DNA from: Rubrivivax sp.
GTDB lineage: Bacteria > Pseudomonadota > Gammaproteobacteria > Burkholderiales > Burkholderiaceae_C
Assembly: GCA_019635315.1 (NCBI GenBank)
Contig: JAHBZT010000001.1
Coordinates: 434,001 to 498,000, forward strand
DNA: 64,000 nucleotides
Direction: 5' to 3'
Part shown: piece by piece, positions 1 through 8,593 of the stretch
How the letters are laid out: each line of letters starts with the position of its first letter
How positions within the stretch are numbered: the first letter of the stretch is position 1
Made by a program: the position numbers and the translations under genes
The notes under the pieces: generated by a model
What the model saw: the letters and a program-made list of their open reading frames with translations, nothing else
Databases searched by the model: none
What the model was told of the DNA's origin: nothing

Positions 1-2
1 GC

Positions 3-1610
3 GACGCGCTGGTCGCGCTGCTGCGACGGCTGGACGGGCTGCCGCTGGCCATCGAGCTGGCGGCCTCGCACGCGCGCACGCTGGGCCCGGCCGAGCTGCT
101 GGCGCTGCTGCAGGCCGCGCGCGCCGAACCCGGGGGTACCCTGGCCTTCCTGGCCCGCCGCGGCACGCGCAGCGGCAGCGACCCGCGCCACGCCTCGATG
201 TGGGACGTCGTCGACTGGAGCTGGCGGCTGCTGGACGCCGGTCAGCAGCGGCTGCTGGCGCTGCTGGCGCTGCTGCCGTCCGGCGCCGCCCTGCATGCCG
301 CGGCTACGCTGGCGCGCGCGCCGGGCAGCGTGGCGCGGCTGCCGCTGGCCGAGGCGCAGGCTCGGCTGGACGCGCTGGTCGCGCACTCGGTGCTGCGCGT
401 CGCGACCGGCCAGGACGGTCAGCTGCGCTACCTGCCCTTCGAGCCGGTGCGCGAGTTTGCGCTCGCCCAGGGCGACGAGGAGGCGCGCCGCGCCGACCGC
501 GGCCGCGTGCTGGACTGGCTGCTGGACTGGGCGCGCGACCTGCCGGCGACGCCGCCGCTGCCCACGGTGCGCGACGAGCTGCCCAACCTGATGCAGGTGC
601 TGGCCAGCGCCGCCGGCGATGGCCGCGCCGACGACGCGGTGCGCCTGGTGCTGATGCTGCAGTCGTCCTGGGGCGAGATCGCGGTGCCCGGCGGCGTGCT
701 GCAGGCGCTGGACGCGCTGCTGGCCACGCCGGGGCTGGACGACGCGCTGGCCGCCGGCGGCCACGCGCTGGCCGCCTCGCGCTGCCAGGAGGCCGGCCGG
801 CCCGACGACGCGCGCCGCCACCTCGCTGCCGCGCTGGCGCAGCCCTGCGCCGACCCGGCGCTGCGCATCATGGTGCTGTCGCGCGGCGCGCGTGTGCTGT
901 GGCGGCTGGACCGCGACCACGAGCGGGCGCGCGCGATGATCGACGAGGCCCTGCCGCTGGCGCGCACGCATGGCCGGCCCAACAGCGAGGCCTCGCTGCT
1001 GAGCCTGCAGGCGCACCTGGCCACCGTCGTCGACCGCGACGCGGCGCGCGGCACCGAGCTGTCGGCGCAGGCGCTGGCGCTGTGGCAGCGCTCGGGCAAC
1101 CGGCACCTGGTCAACGCCGGGCGTTTCAACGTCGCGACCAACCGCATGAAGGCGGGCGACCATGCCGGCGTGCTGGACGAATTCGCCGCGCTGGCCGGCG
1201 AGGGCCGCGAGCTGCAGGACTGGGACCTCGCGGCCGGCGCGCTGGAGGCGCGCGGCACCGCGCTGCTGGCGCTGCGCCGCTGGCCCGAGGCGCTGGCCGA
1301 CCTGCGCGAGAGCGTGCGCGTGGCCTGGGACGGCCTGGAAGTGATGGCGCTGGCCTATGCGCTGTGGAACGTGGCGCCGGTGCTGGCGCGGCTGCGCCAC
1401 GGCGAGCTGGCGGCCGAGGTGATGGGCGCCGCCGAGGCACTGTGGCGGCAGCGCTTCGGCACCTTCGACGCCAGCGACCGCCGCGACCTGAAGCGCGTGC
1501 ACCGCTTCGTGCGTGCGCTGCTCGGCGCCGACGCGGCGGCGGCGGCCTGGCAGCGCGGCGCGGCGCGGCCGCTGGCCGAGGTCGTGCGCGCGGTGCTGAC
1601 GCTGCGCTGA
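3..1610 (+). CDS. NB-ARC/AfsR-like ATPase regulator, C-terminal part (5' end outside window)
   Basis: The frame is open from the first bases of the window, so the N-terminus lies upstream. About 535 residues are visible. Residues 12-16 of the visible part read GLPLA followed by IELAA, the helical signature at the end of STAND/NB-ARC ATPase modules found in AfsR/SARP-type and predicted ATPase regulators. After it comes a winged-helix-like stretch (visible residues about 65-150), then a long Ala/Leu-rich helical region that looks like TPR-type repeats to the end. Family knowledge suggests a signal-transducing ATPase that regulates transcription, with its effector domain (DNA-binding or BTAD) in the missing part. 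The exact subclass cannot be decided from the tail alone. Confidence 0.7.
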   Translation, partial: DALVALLRRLDGLPLAIELAASHARTLGPAELLALLQAARAEPGGTLAFLARRGTRSGSDPRHASMWDVVDWSWRLLDAGQQRLLALLALLPSGAALHAAATLARAPGSVARLPLAEAQARLDALVAHSVLRVATGQDGQLRYLPFEPVREFALAQGDEEARRADRGRVLDWLLDWARDLPATPPLPTVRDELPNLMQVLASAAGDGRADDAVRLVLMLQSSWGEIAVPGGVLQALDALLATPGLDDALAAGGHALAASRCQEAGRPDDARRHLAAALAQPCADPALRIMVLSRGARVLWRLDRDHERARAMIDEALPLARTHGRPNSEASLLSLQAHLATVVDRDAARGTELSAQALALWQRSGNRHLVNAGRFNVATNRMKAGDHAGVLDEFAALAGEGRELQDWDLAAGALEARGTALLALRRWPEALADLRESVRVAWDGLEVMALAYALWNVAPVLARLRHGELAAEVMGAAEALWRQRFGTFDASDRRDLKRVHRFVRALLGADAAAAAWQRGAARPLAEVVRAVLTLR

Positions 1611-1752
1611 TCACGCACGCGGCCCGCCGTGGCCCCTGGCCGGCGGGGCCGGCGCGGCGGCTTGCGATGGCGGAACGGTGGCCGCCGAAGATGCGCCACG
1701 CCGGACGACCGGCCCGCGCTGCGGCGGGCTGCCCCGGCGAGGAGACGCCCGC

Positions 1753-2442
1753 ATGCAGACCGCGCCCCGCCCTGCCCGTTGCCTGGCCGTCGCGATGCTG
1801 GCCCTGGCGGCCGCGGCCCAGGCGCAGGACCGCTTCGGCGATGCGCCGCGCTCGGCCGGCCCGTCCGGCCCGTCACCCGCCGCGGCACGGCCAGCGCCCG
1901 CGGCTGCGCCCGACGGGCCCGCGGCAGCCGCCCGCCCCGGTGCTCCCGACGCGCTGGCGCGGCTGGAGGCGCACGAGCGCCAGGACCTGGGCGTGGCGCC
2001 GCCGGCCGCCCTGCATGCCGGCCAGATGCACGGACCGACCCCCGCCAGCCTGCCCGGCGGGCGGCTCGTCACCACGCGCGAACTGGCCACCCTGCTGCGC
2101 GGCGGCGGCGCCCAGGGCGGCGCGCTGGTCTTCGACGTGCTGGGCGGCGCCGAGCAGCTGCCCGGCGCGCTGATGGCCGTGCCGGCGCACCAGCCCGGCA
2201 GCTTCGACGACGCCGTGCAACGCGAATTCGGCCGCTTCCTGCAGCAGGTGACGCAGGGCAGGCAGGACCGGCCGCTGGTCTTCTACTGCGCGTCGACGCA
2301 GTGCTGGATGTCCTACAACGCGGCGCTGCGCGCCGTGCGGCTGGGCTACCGCCAGGTGCTGTGGTACCGCGGCGGCATCGAGGCCTGGAAGCAGGCCGGC
2401 CTGCCGCTGCAGGCCGCGGGCATGGCGGCCGCGCCGCGCTGA
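1753..2442 (+). CDS. Secreted rhodanese-like protein with C-X4-CW active-site loop
   Basis: 229 residues. I chose the ATG at 1753 because it is preceded by GAGGAG and begins a clean signal peptide (basic start, Leu/Ala core, AQA cleavage site near residue 24); an upstream in-frame ATG at 1678 would bury the signal. After a Pro/Ala-rich linker, a rhodanese-like domain runs from about residue 95 to the end. The active-site loop reads YCASTQCWMS, followed by NAALRA and a WYRGGIEAW stretch typical of the rhodanese C-terminus. This resembles the CXXCW rhodanese relatives associated with PQQ-dependent catabolism, but with four residues between the cysteines. It probably acts in the periplasm in sulfur transfer or thiol redox; the substrate is unknown. 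The next gene follows after 38 nt, so they may be co-transcribed. Confidence 0.72.
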   Translation: MQTAPRPARCLAVAMLALAAAAQAQDRFGDAPRSAGPSGPSPAAARPAPAAAPDGPAAAARPGAPDALARLEAHERQDLGVAPPAALHAGQMHGPTPASLPGGRLVTTRELATLLRGGGAQGGALVFDVLGGAEQLPGALMAVPAHQPGSFDDAVQREFGRFLQQVTQGRQDRPLVFYCASTQCWMSYNAALRAVRLGYRQVLWYRGGIEAWKQAGLPLQAAGMAAAPR

Positions 2443-2480
2443 GGCCGGCGGCACCGCATCGACCATCGCAAGGAGCGGCC

Positions 2481-3659
2481 ATGAATCCCGTGCAAGCCCG
2501 TCGTCCCGTCACCGCGGTCGCCATCACCGCTGCCGCCATTGCCGTCGCCGCCGCCCTGCAGCTCGCACTGCTGCCGCTGCGCGCCGCCGCCGCCCCGGCC
2601 CTGCCGCCGGGCGCGCTGCGCGTGCAGCTGGTGGAGATCGTCGACGCCCGAGGCTTCGAGCGTCCCATGCGTGCGGCGACGATGCTGGTGCCCGCCGGCT
2701 GGCAGGCGCAGGGCGAGGTGCTGTGGGCCACCAGCGTGGGCTGCGGCAACCCCTACCAAGCGCGGCTGCTGGCACAGGCGCCCGACGGCCAGGCGGCGAT
2801 CGCGCTGGCGCCCGGCGAGGCCTGGGGGGCCAGCAACCTGGGCCAGCCGGTCGCGCAGGGCTGCCCGCAGGCCGGCGTGGCGAGCGCGCAGGACTACCTG
2901 AAGGCCTGGGTGCAGCGCCACCGCCCCGGCGCGCAGTGGCTGGACTTCCGGCCCCGCCCCGACCGCAGCCGGGCCGGGCAGCAGCAGTCCCTGCCCGGCG
3001 GCGGCAGCATCCGCAGCTGGATCGAGACCGGGCAGGCCCTGATCGCCTACCCGCGCGACGGCCAGCCGCAGCGCGAGACGCTGGCGGTGACCATCAGCTT
3101 CACGCACAGCCAGTTTCCGATGGTCGGCCGCGCGCCGATGCAGGCCATCATGGGCGAGTCGTACGGCGTGCTGTCCTGGCGCGCGCCGGCCGGCGAACTG
3201 GACTTCCGCCAGTTCGACGCGCTGTGGCACACGCTGCGCGCCGACCCGGCCTGGAAGGCGCGCGTCGACGAAGGCATGCGCCAGATCGCGCAGGACAACG
3301 CAGCGACGCAGGCGCGCATCAGCCAGATCCAGGCCGAGACCTCGCGCGAGACGCTGGCGCACATCGCGCGCCGCGGCGAGATCCGCGCCCAGACCCAGGC
3401 CGAGATCGCGCAGATCCGCAACAACACCTGGCAGTCGACGCAGGCCAGCCAGGACCGCATGCACCGCGACAACGTGCGCACGCTGCGCGAGGTGGAGCAC
3501 TACCGCAACCCGAGCGGCGGCATGGTCGAGCTGCCCAACCACTACCCGCACGCGTGGAAGCTGCGCGACGGCAGCTACGTGCTGACCGACAGCCCTGCCT
3601 TCGACCCCGGGCGCGACCTCGGGGTGGCGGGGGAGAAGCTGCAGCTGGCGCCGCGCTGA
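2481..3659 (+). CDS. Secreted hypothetical protein with coiled-coil C-terminal half
   Basis: 392 residues starting at an ATG with AGGAG ten bases upstream. Residues 1-36 form a hydrophobic signal segment (VTAVAITAAAIAVAAALQLA, then an Ala-rich cleavage region). The central part (about 50-260) is globular with no motif I recognise. Residues about 270-345 are rich in Gln, Glu, Arg and Ala with regular spacing and should form a coiled coil. The last 40 residues are Pro/Tyr-rich and hydrophilic. It follows the rhodanese-like gene closely on the same strand, which suggests a two-gene periplasmic unit. I do not recognise a family and assign no function. Confidence 0.6.
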   Translation: MNPVQARRPVTAVAITAAAIAVAAALQLALLPLRAAAAPALPPGALRVQLVEIVDARGFERPMRAATMLVPAGWQAQGEVLWATSVGCGNPYQARLLAQAPDGQAAIALAPGEAWGASNLGQPVAQGCPQAGVASAQDYLKAWVQRHRPGAQWLDFRPRPDRSRAGQQQSLPGGGSIRSWIETGQALIAYPRDGQPQRETLAVTISFTHSQFPMVGRAPMQAIMGESYGVLSWRAPAGELDFRQFDALWHTLRADPAWKARVDEGMRQIAQDNAATQARISQIQAETSRETLAHIARRGEIRAQTQAEIAQIRNNTWQSTQASQDRMHRDNVRTLREVEHYRNPSGGMVELPNHYPHAWKLRDGSYVLTDSPAFDPGRDLGVAGEKLQLAPR

Positions 3660-3690
3660 GGCGCCGGCGCCGCGCGCCCCGCCGGCGGCC

Positions 3691-5124
3691 TTACTCGACC
3701 GCCTTGACCATCTCCTCGACGACCTTCTTCGCGTCGCCGAAGACCATCATCGTCTTGTCCATGTAGAACAGCTCGTTGTCCAGCCCGGCGTAGCCGCTGG
3801 CCATGCTGCGCTTGTTGACGATCACGGTCTTGGCCTTGTAGGCCTCCAGGATGGGCATGCCGTAGATCGGGCTGCCCTTCTGCAGCGCGGCCGGGTTCAC
3901 GACGTCGTTGGCGCCCAGGATGATGGCCACGTCGGCCTGGCCGAACTCGGCGTTGATGTCCTCCATCTCGAAGACCTGGTCGTAGGGCACCTCGGCCTCG
4001 GCCAGCAGCACGTTCATGTGCCCGGGCATGCGGCCGGCCACCGGGTGGATGGCGTACTTGACCGTCACGCCCTTGTGCGTGAGCTTCTCGGCCAGCTCCT
4101 TGACCGCGTGCTGCGCGCGCGCCACCGCCAGGCCGTAGCCGGGCACGATGATCACCGTCTCCGCATTGCCCAGGATGAACGCCGCGTCGTCGGCGCTGCC
4201 GCTCTTCACGCTGCGCTGCTGCGCCGCGCCGGCCGCCGCCGTCGTCTCGCCGCCGAAGCCGCCGAGGATGACGTTGAAGAAGCTGCGGTTCATCGCCCGG
4301 CACATGATGTAGCTCAGGATCGCGCCCGAGCTGCCGACCAGGCTGCCGGCGATGATCAGCATGCTGTTGTTGAGGCTGAAGCCGATGCCCGCCGCTGCCC
4401 AGCCCGAGTAGCTGTTGAGCATGCTCACGACCACCGGCATGTCCGCGCCGCCGATCGGGATGATGATCAGCACGCCCAGCACGAAGGCGACGGCGATCGC
4501 GGCCCACAGCAGCGTGTCGGACTGCGTGACCGTGTAGCCCACGGTCGCCGCCAGCATCGCGATGCCCAGCACCAGGTTGACCAGGTGCTGGCCGGAGAAG
4601 ACCACCGGCGCGCCCTGGAACAGGCGGAACTTGTACTTGCCGCTGAGCTTGCCGAAGGCGATGACGCTGCCGCTGAAGGTGATGGCGCCGATGACCGCGC
4701 CCAGCGCCAGCTCCAGCCGGTTGCCGGTGGGGATGGGCCCGCCCTGCGCGGTGATGCCGAAGGCCCAGGGCTCCACCGCGGTGGCCACCGCGATGAAGAC
4801 CGCCGCCAGGCCGACCATGCTGTGCATGAAGGCCACCAGCTCGGGCATCTTGGTCATCTCGACCCGCCTGGCCATCACGGTGCCGATCGAGCCGCCGACC
4901 AGCAGCCCGGCCAGCACCCAGACCAAGCCCTGCGCGCCGGCCTGGCCCATCTGCGCCGCCAGCTCGACGATCAGCGCCGCGGTGGTGACGACGGCGATGG
5001 CCATGCCGACCATGCCGAAGACGTTGCCGCGGATCGAGGTCGTCGGGTGCGACAGGCCCTTGAGCGCCTGGATGAAGCAGATGCTGGCCACCAGGTACAG
5101 CAGCGTGACGAGGTTCAGACTCAC
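3691..5124 (-). CDS. pntB: NAD(P) transhydrogenase subunit beta
   Basis: 477 residues, close to the usual size of PntB. The GTG start at 5124 has a strong AAGGAGG seven to eight bases upstream and yields the usual N-terminus (SLNLVTLLYLVASICFIQAL); a longer reading from 5187 would add non-conserved residues. The N-terminal two-thirds contain many membrane helices (domain II). The C-terminal part is the NADP(H)-binding domain III, with VPGYGLAVARAQ, the HPVAGRMPGHMNVLLAEA segment and the ILGANDVVNPAA region. With PntAA and PntAB it forms the inner-membrane proton-translocating transhydrogenase that reduces NADP+ with NADH at the expense of the proton gradient. It is the last gene of the pntAA-pntAB-pntB operon. 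Confidence 0.95.
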   Translation of the reverse strand: MSLNLVTLLYLVASICFIQALKGLSHPTTSIRGNVFGMVGMAIAVVTTAALIVELAAQMGQAGAQGLVWVLAGLLVGGSIGTVMARRVEMTKMPELVAFMHSMVGLAAVFIAVATAVEPWAFGITAQGGPIPTGNRLELALGAVIGAITFSGSVIAFGKLSGKYKFRLFQGAPVVFSGQHLVNLVLGIAMLAATVGYTVTQSDTLLWAAIAVAFVLGVLIIIPIGGADMPVVVSMLNSYSGWAAAGIGFSLNNSMLIIAGSLVGSSGAILSYIMCRAMNRSFFNVILGGFGGETTAAAGAAQQRSVKSGSADDAAFILGNAETVIIVPGYGLAVARAQHAVKELAEKLTHKGVTVKYAIHPVAGRMPGHMNVLLAEAEVPYDQVFEMEDINAEFGQADVAIILGANDVVNPAALQKGSPIYGMPILEAYKAKTVIVNKRSMASGYAGLDNELFYMDKTMMVFGDAKKVVEEMVKAVE

Positions 5125-5234
5125 TGGGAGCCCTCCTTCTTCGCCGGGGCCTTGTCCTCTTTGGTTTCGGCCCGCTTCGCTTGACATGCCTGCGGCATGT
5201 GAGCCTGCACCGAAAAGCCCGCTGGGTGCTTCAT
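5121..5234 (-). CDS. Possible 37-residue ORF between pntAB and pntB
   Basis: An ATG lies one base after the pntAB stop. The reading frame runs 37 codons and its TGA overlaps the pntB GTG start as GTGA, so translation could pass continuously from pntAB to pntB. The product has a short neutral start and a very basic/acidic tail (AETKEDKAPAKKEGSQ) that echoes the KKKPAKKAEEK end of PntAB. The frame passes straight through a nested palindrome (5165-5215). It could be a real small peptide, a translational-coupling ORF, or the chance reading of an inserted repeat that split an originally shorter gap. I lean to the last two. Confidence 0.3.
   Translation of the reverse strand: MKHPAGFSVQAHMPQACQAKRAETKEDKAPAKKEGSQ
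5165..5215. repeat. Nested inverted repeat between pntAB and pntB
   Basis: The inner arms ACATGCC and GGCATGT are separated by TGC (5184-5200). The outer arms TTTCGG (5165-5170) and CCGAAA (5210-5215) enclose them with imperfect pairing between. It looks like a REP-type mobile palindrome rather than a terminator, because there is no T-run on either strand and the operon continues through it. It may tune relative expression of pntAB and pntB. Confidence 0.55.
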
Positions 5235-5235
5235 C

Positions 5236-5547
5236 TCACTTCTCCTCGGCCTTCTTGGCGGGCTTCTTCTTGAACATCTCCAGCATGCGCCGCGTGACCA
5301 GGAAGCCGCCGAAGACGTTGACCGCGGCCAGCGCCACGGCCAGCACGCCCATGGTCTTGCCCAGGCCGGTCTCGGTCAGCGCGGCGGCGAGCATGGCGCC
5401 GACGATGACGATGGCGCTGATCGCGTTGGTCACCGCCATCAGCGGCGTGTGCAGCGCCGGCGTGACGTTCCAGACCACGTGGTAGCCGACGTAGATCGCC
5501 AGCACGAAGATGATGATGTTCAGGATGGTGGGCGATACCGCTTCCAT
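5236..5547 (-). CDS. pntAB: NAD(P) transhydrogenase subunit alpha, membrane part (PntAB)
   Basis: 103 residues with three to four hydrophobic segments: IIIFVLAIYVGYHVVW near residue 10, AISAIVIVGAMLAAAL near 45, and GVLAVALAAVNVFGGFLV near 70. A Lys-rich tail (KKKPAKKAEEK) follows. This is the membrane portion of the alpha subunit, encoded separately as in Rhodospirillum-type three-gene transhydrogenases rather than fused to the NAD-binding part as in E. coli. Its ATG is seven bases after the pntAA stop, so the two are co-transcribed and probably translationally coupled. Confidence 0.93.
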   Translation of the reverse strand: MEAVSPTILNIIIFVLAIYVGYHVVWNVTPALHTPLMAVTNAISAIVIVGAMLAAALTETGLGKTMGVLAVALAAVNVFGGFLVTRRMLEMFKKKPAKKAEEK

Positions 5548-5553
5548 GGTCTC

Positions 5554-6696
5554 TCAGCTCCTCGTGACCTGACCGTCGCGGGTCATCAGGCAGGCGGCGA
5601 CGATGTCGTCGTCCATCGGCACCTGCAGCGTGCCTTCCTTGGTGACGATCAGCTTCAGGAAGTCGAGCACGTTGCGCGCATACAGCGAACTGCTGTCGGC
5701 GGCCACCAGCGCCGGCAGGTTGGTCTCGCCGACGATCGTCACGCCGTGGCGGATCACGGTGCGGCCGGCCTCGGTGAGCGGGCAGTTGCCGCCGGGGCCG
5801 CCATGCGGGCCCTCGGGCCCGCGGCCGGCGGCCATGTCCACGATCACGCTGCCGGGCTTCATGCTCCTGACCATCTCCTCGGTGACGAGCACCGGCGCCG
5901 GGCGGCCGGGGATCAGCGCGGTGGAGATCACGATGTCGGCCTGCGCCACGCGCTTGGCCACTTCCGCCTTCTGGCGTTCCAGCCAGCTCGGCGGCATCGG
6001 GCGCGCATAGCCGCCCACGCCTTCGGCGGCTTCCTTCTCCTCGGCCGTCTCGTAGGGCACGTCGATGAACTTCGCGCCCAGGCTCTCGACCTGCTCCTTG
6101 ACGCTGGGCCGCACGTCGGACGCCTCGATCACCGCACCCAGCCGCTTCGCGGTGGCGATGGCCTGCAGCCCGGCAACGCCGACACCGAGCACGACCACGC
6201 GCGCGGCCTTGATGGTGCCGGCGGCCGTCATCAGCATCGGGAACAGGCGCTGGTACTTGTCGGCGGCCATCATCACCGCCTTGTAGCCTCCGATGTTGGC
6301 CTGGCTGGACAGCACGTCCATGCTCTGCGCACGCGTCGTGCGCGGCGCGGCCTCCAGCGCGAAGCTGGTCAGCCCGGCGGCGGCCAGCTTCGCGAGGCCG
6401 TCCTTGTCGAAGGGGTTGAGCATGCCGACCAGCGTGGTGCCGGGCTTCATCAGGCTCAGCTCGTCGGCGTCGGGGCTGCGCACCTTCAGCACCAGCTCGC
6501 AGCCGAAGGCGCCGGCGCGGTCGACGATCTCGGCGCCGGCCGCAGCATAGGCGGTGTCGACGGCGCTGGCGGCGACGCCGGCACCGGACTGCACGCGCAC
6601 GGTGTGGCCCTGCGCCTTCAGTTTCTTGGCCGTCTCGGGCGTGACCGCGACACGGGTCTCGCCCGCCGCGGTCTCGAGCGGAACGCCGATCAGCAT
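5554..6696 (-). CDS. pntAA: NAD(P) transhydrogenase subunit alpha, NAD(H)-binding part (PntAA)
   Basis: 380 residues. The N-terminus MLIGVPLETAAGETRVAVTP is the alanine dehydrogenase/PntA N-terminal fold. A Rossmann motif VVLGVGVAGLQAIATAKRLG lies near residues 168-187 for NAD(H) binding. The segment DMAAGRGPEGPHGG near residue 290 and GETNLPALVA complete domain I. The start has GAGGAGG upstream. It is the first gene of the pnt operon and supplies the NADH-oxidising half of the membrane transhydrogenase. The promoter must lie in 6697-6784, shared with the divergent Nudix gene; I see no convincing -35/-10 pair there. Confidence 0.95.
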   Translation of the reverse strand: MLIGVPLETAAGETRVAVTPETAKKLKAQGHTVRVQSGAGVAASAVDTAYAAAGAEIVDRAGAFGCELVLKVRSPDADELSLMKPGTTLVGMLNPFDKDGLAKLAAAGLTSFALEAAPRTTRAQSMDVLSSQANIGGYKAVMMAADKYQRLFPMLMTAAGTIKAARVVVLGVGVAGLQAIATAKRLGAVIEASDVRPSVKEQVESLGAKFIDVPYETAEEKEAAEGVGGYARPMPPSWLERQKAEVAKRVAQADIVISTALIPGRPAPVLVTEEMVRSMKPGSVIVDMAAGRGPEGPHGGPGGNCPLTEAGRTVIRHGVTIVGETNLPALVAADSSSLYARNVLDFLKLIVTKEGTLQVPMDDDIVAACLMTRDGQVTRS

Positions 6697-6784
6697 GTTG
6701 GTCTCCTCCTCGCCAGCCCCGTACCCTGCAGCCGGGCGAAGCTACCACAGTCGCCCTGGCGCGCCCGACCGTACCATCCCGGCC

Positions 6785-7303
6785 ATGACGAACGTCCTGC
6801 CGCCGCAGCGCTGGAGCCCCAGCGTCACCGTCGCCGCGATCGTCGAGCACCGCGGCCGCTTCCTGCTCGTCGAAGAGCACACGCCCGAAGGGCTGAAGCT
6901 CAACAACCCGGCCGGCCACCTGGACCCCGGCGAGTCGCCGCTGCAGGCGGTGATCCGCGAGACGCTGGAGGAGACGGCGCGCGAGTTCGTGCCCGACGCG
7001 CTGGTCGGCCTGTACCTGTCGCGCTTCGTGCGCCCGGGGCGCGGCGAGCACCCGGGCGAGGACGTGACCTACCTGCGCATCGCCTTCGCCGGCCAGGTGG
7101 GCGAGCCGCTGGCGGGGCGCACGCTGGACGAAGGCATCGTGCGCACGCTGTGGCTGACACACGACGAGGTGCGCGCCAGCGCGGCGCGCCACCGCAGCCC
7201 GCTGGTGCAGCGCTGCGTCGACGACTTCGTCGCCGGCCAGCGCCACCCGCTGGCGCTGCTGCACGCCGATGCCAGCGTGTGGCAGCCCGAGTTCAAGGCC
7301 TGA
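6785..7303 (+). CDS. Nudix hydrolase, NudJ-like
   Basis: 172 residues. The Nudix box spans about residues 45-67: G-X5-E (GHLDPGE), seven residues, then RETLEET, with the usual final Gly replaced (ETARE). The preceding VTVAAIVEHRGRFLLVEEHT and NPAGHLD, and the later RSPLV, match the layout of E. coli NudJ (thiamine/HMP pyrophosphate and nucleoside tri-/diphosphate phosphatase). The reaction is likely hydrolysis of a nucleotide or thiamine pyrophosphate derivative in the cytoplasm with Mg2+ bound by the REXXEE glutamates. It is divergent from pntAA, and its stop codon abuts the stop of the convergent hydrolase gene with no spacer. Confidence 0.82.
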   Translation: MTNVLPPQRWSPSVTVAAIVEHRGRFLLVEEHTPEGLKLNNPAGHLDPGESPLQAVIRETLEETAREFVPDALVGLYLSRFVRPGRGEHPGEDVTYLRIAFAGQVGEPLAGRTLDEGIVRTLWLTHDEVRASAARHRSPLVQRCVDDFVAGQRHPLALLHADASVWQPEFKA

Positions 7304-8023
7304 TCAAGGCTCGAAGGCGCGCAGCCAGTCCAGCAGCAGCGCCGCCACCGCGGCCGGCTGCTCCATCGTCAGCAGGTGGCCGGCGCCCGGCAGCCGGTGC
7401 AGGGTGGCGCCCGGGATCGCGGCGGCGATTTCTGCCGACTGCTCCGGCGGCGTCAGCAGGTCGGCCTCGCCGACGGCGACCAGCGTCGGGCAGGCGATGC
7501 GCGGCAGCAGCGGCCGCAGGTCGGGGCGCGCCATCACGGCGCGGTTCTGGCGCGCCAGCGCGGCGCCGCCGGCGCGCCGCATCATCGCCAGGTAGGTCTC
7601 GACCAGGGCCGCGTCGCGCTGCTTGTCGGGGTGGAAGGCGAACAGCACGTTGGGCCGCACGACCTCGTCGACACGTCCTTGCTCGAACAGCACCACGGCG
7701 TCGCTGCGCAGCTTCAGCAGCTCGGGCGTGTCGGCGCGTGCGCTGGTGCCCAGCAGCGCCAGGCCGCGCACGCGCTCGGGCGCATGCAGCGCCGCGTGCA
7801 TCGCCACCATGCCGCCCATCGAGGTGCCGGCCAGCAGCAGCGGCCCGGCGTGCGCAGCGAGCAGTGCTTCGGCCATCGCAGGCAGCGTGTCGTGCCCGAA
7901 GTGCACGCGCGTGATCGCGGCCGGCGGCCGGCCGGCCGCCGCCAGGCGCTGCGGGATGTCGGCCCACAGCGCGTCGTCGCTGGCCAGGCCGGGCAGCAGG
8001 ATCAGTGCAGGCGCGTCGTTCAT
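7304..8023 (-). CDS. Alpha/beta hydrolase
   Basis: 239 residues from an ATG at 8023. The oxyanion-hole segment [13 protein letters not shown] is near residue 9 and the nucleophile elbow GTSMGG near residue 69 carries the catalytic Ser. An acid in the [13 protein letters not shown] segment and a His in [11 protein letters not shown] complete the canonical triad. The arrangement is that of BioH/MenH/3-oxoadipate enol-lactonase-like esterases. The substrate cannot be read from the sequence. It ends exactly where the Nudix gene ends, in convergent orientation. Confidence 0.8.
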   Translation of the reverse strand: MNDAPALILLPGLASDDALWADIPQRLAAAGRPPAAITRVHFGHDTLPAMAEALLAAHAGPLLLAGTSMGGMVAMHAALHAPERVRGLALLGTSARADTPELLKLRSDAVVLFEQGRVDEVVRPNVLFAFHPDKQRDAALVETYLAMMRRAGGAALARQNRAVMARPDLRPLLPRIACPTLVAVGEADLLTPPEQSAEIAAAIPGATLHRLPGAGHLLTMEQPAAVAALLLDWLRAFEP

Positions 8024-8148
8024 CGCGGGCGAGTCTGCCAGAGCCGGCGCAGGGCCATGGCGGCCGTCACGGACGCGCCGCGGTGGCCGGGAGGACAATA
8101 GCGCCCTGGCGCAGGTGCGCCCTTCCACGACTCCGATCGCCGCCTCGC

Positions 8149-8571
8149 ATGTCCACGCTCGCCCCCTTCCACCTCGCCTTCCCGGTCGACGACCTCGCGG
8201 CCGCGCGCCGCTTCTACGGCGGCCTGCTCGGCTGCCCGGAGGGCCGCAGCAGCGACGAGTGGATCGACTTCGACCTCTTCGGCCACCAGATCGTCGCCCA
8301 CCTGTCGCCGCGCAAGGCGGCCGCCGACCACCACAACCCGGTCGACGGCCACGACGTGCCGGTGCCGCACTTCGGCGTCGTGCTCGACTGGGACGACTTC
8401 CATGCGCTGGCCGCGCGGCTGCGCGAAGGCGGCATGCAGTTCGTCATCGAGCCCTACATCCGCTTCGCCGGCCAGGTCGGCGAGCAGGCGACGATGTTCT
8501 TCCGCGACCCGGCCGGCAACGCGCTGGAGTTCAAGAGCTTCCGCGACCGCTCGCAGCTGTTCGCGAAGTGA
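8149..8571 (+). CDS. VOC (glyoxalase/dioxygenase-fold) family protein
   Basis: 140 residues. The first beta-alpha-beta module begins [24 protein letters not shown], the classic VOC start with a potential metal-binding His. The second half has [19 protein letters not shown], another His, and then the [15 protein letters not shown] segment that supplies the terminal Glu ligand. Enzymes of this fold use a divalent metal for isomerisation, ring cleavage or epoxide opening, and several cytosolic members remain uncharacterised. The histidine phosphatase gene starts 22 nt downstream, so they may form a transcription unit. An in-frame extension upstream to 8005 is compositionally unlike the family and was not used. 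Confidence 0.8.
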   Translation: MSTLAPFHLAFPVDDLAAARRFYGGLLGCPEGRSSDEWIDFDLFGHQIVAHLSPRKAAADHHNPVDGHDVPVPHFGVVLDWDDFHALAARLREGGMQFVIEPYIRFAGQVGEQATMFFRDPAGNALEFKSFRDRSQLFAK

Positions 8572-8593
8572 CGCCGCCCGCCGGGACCGCACG

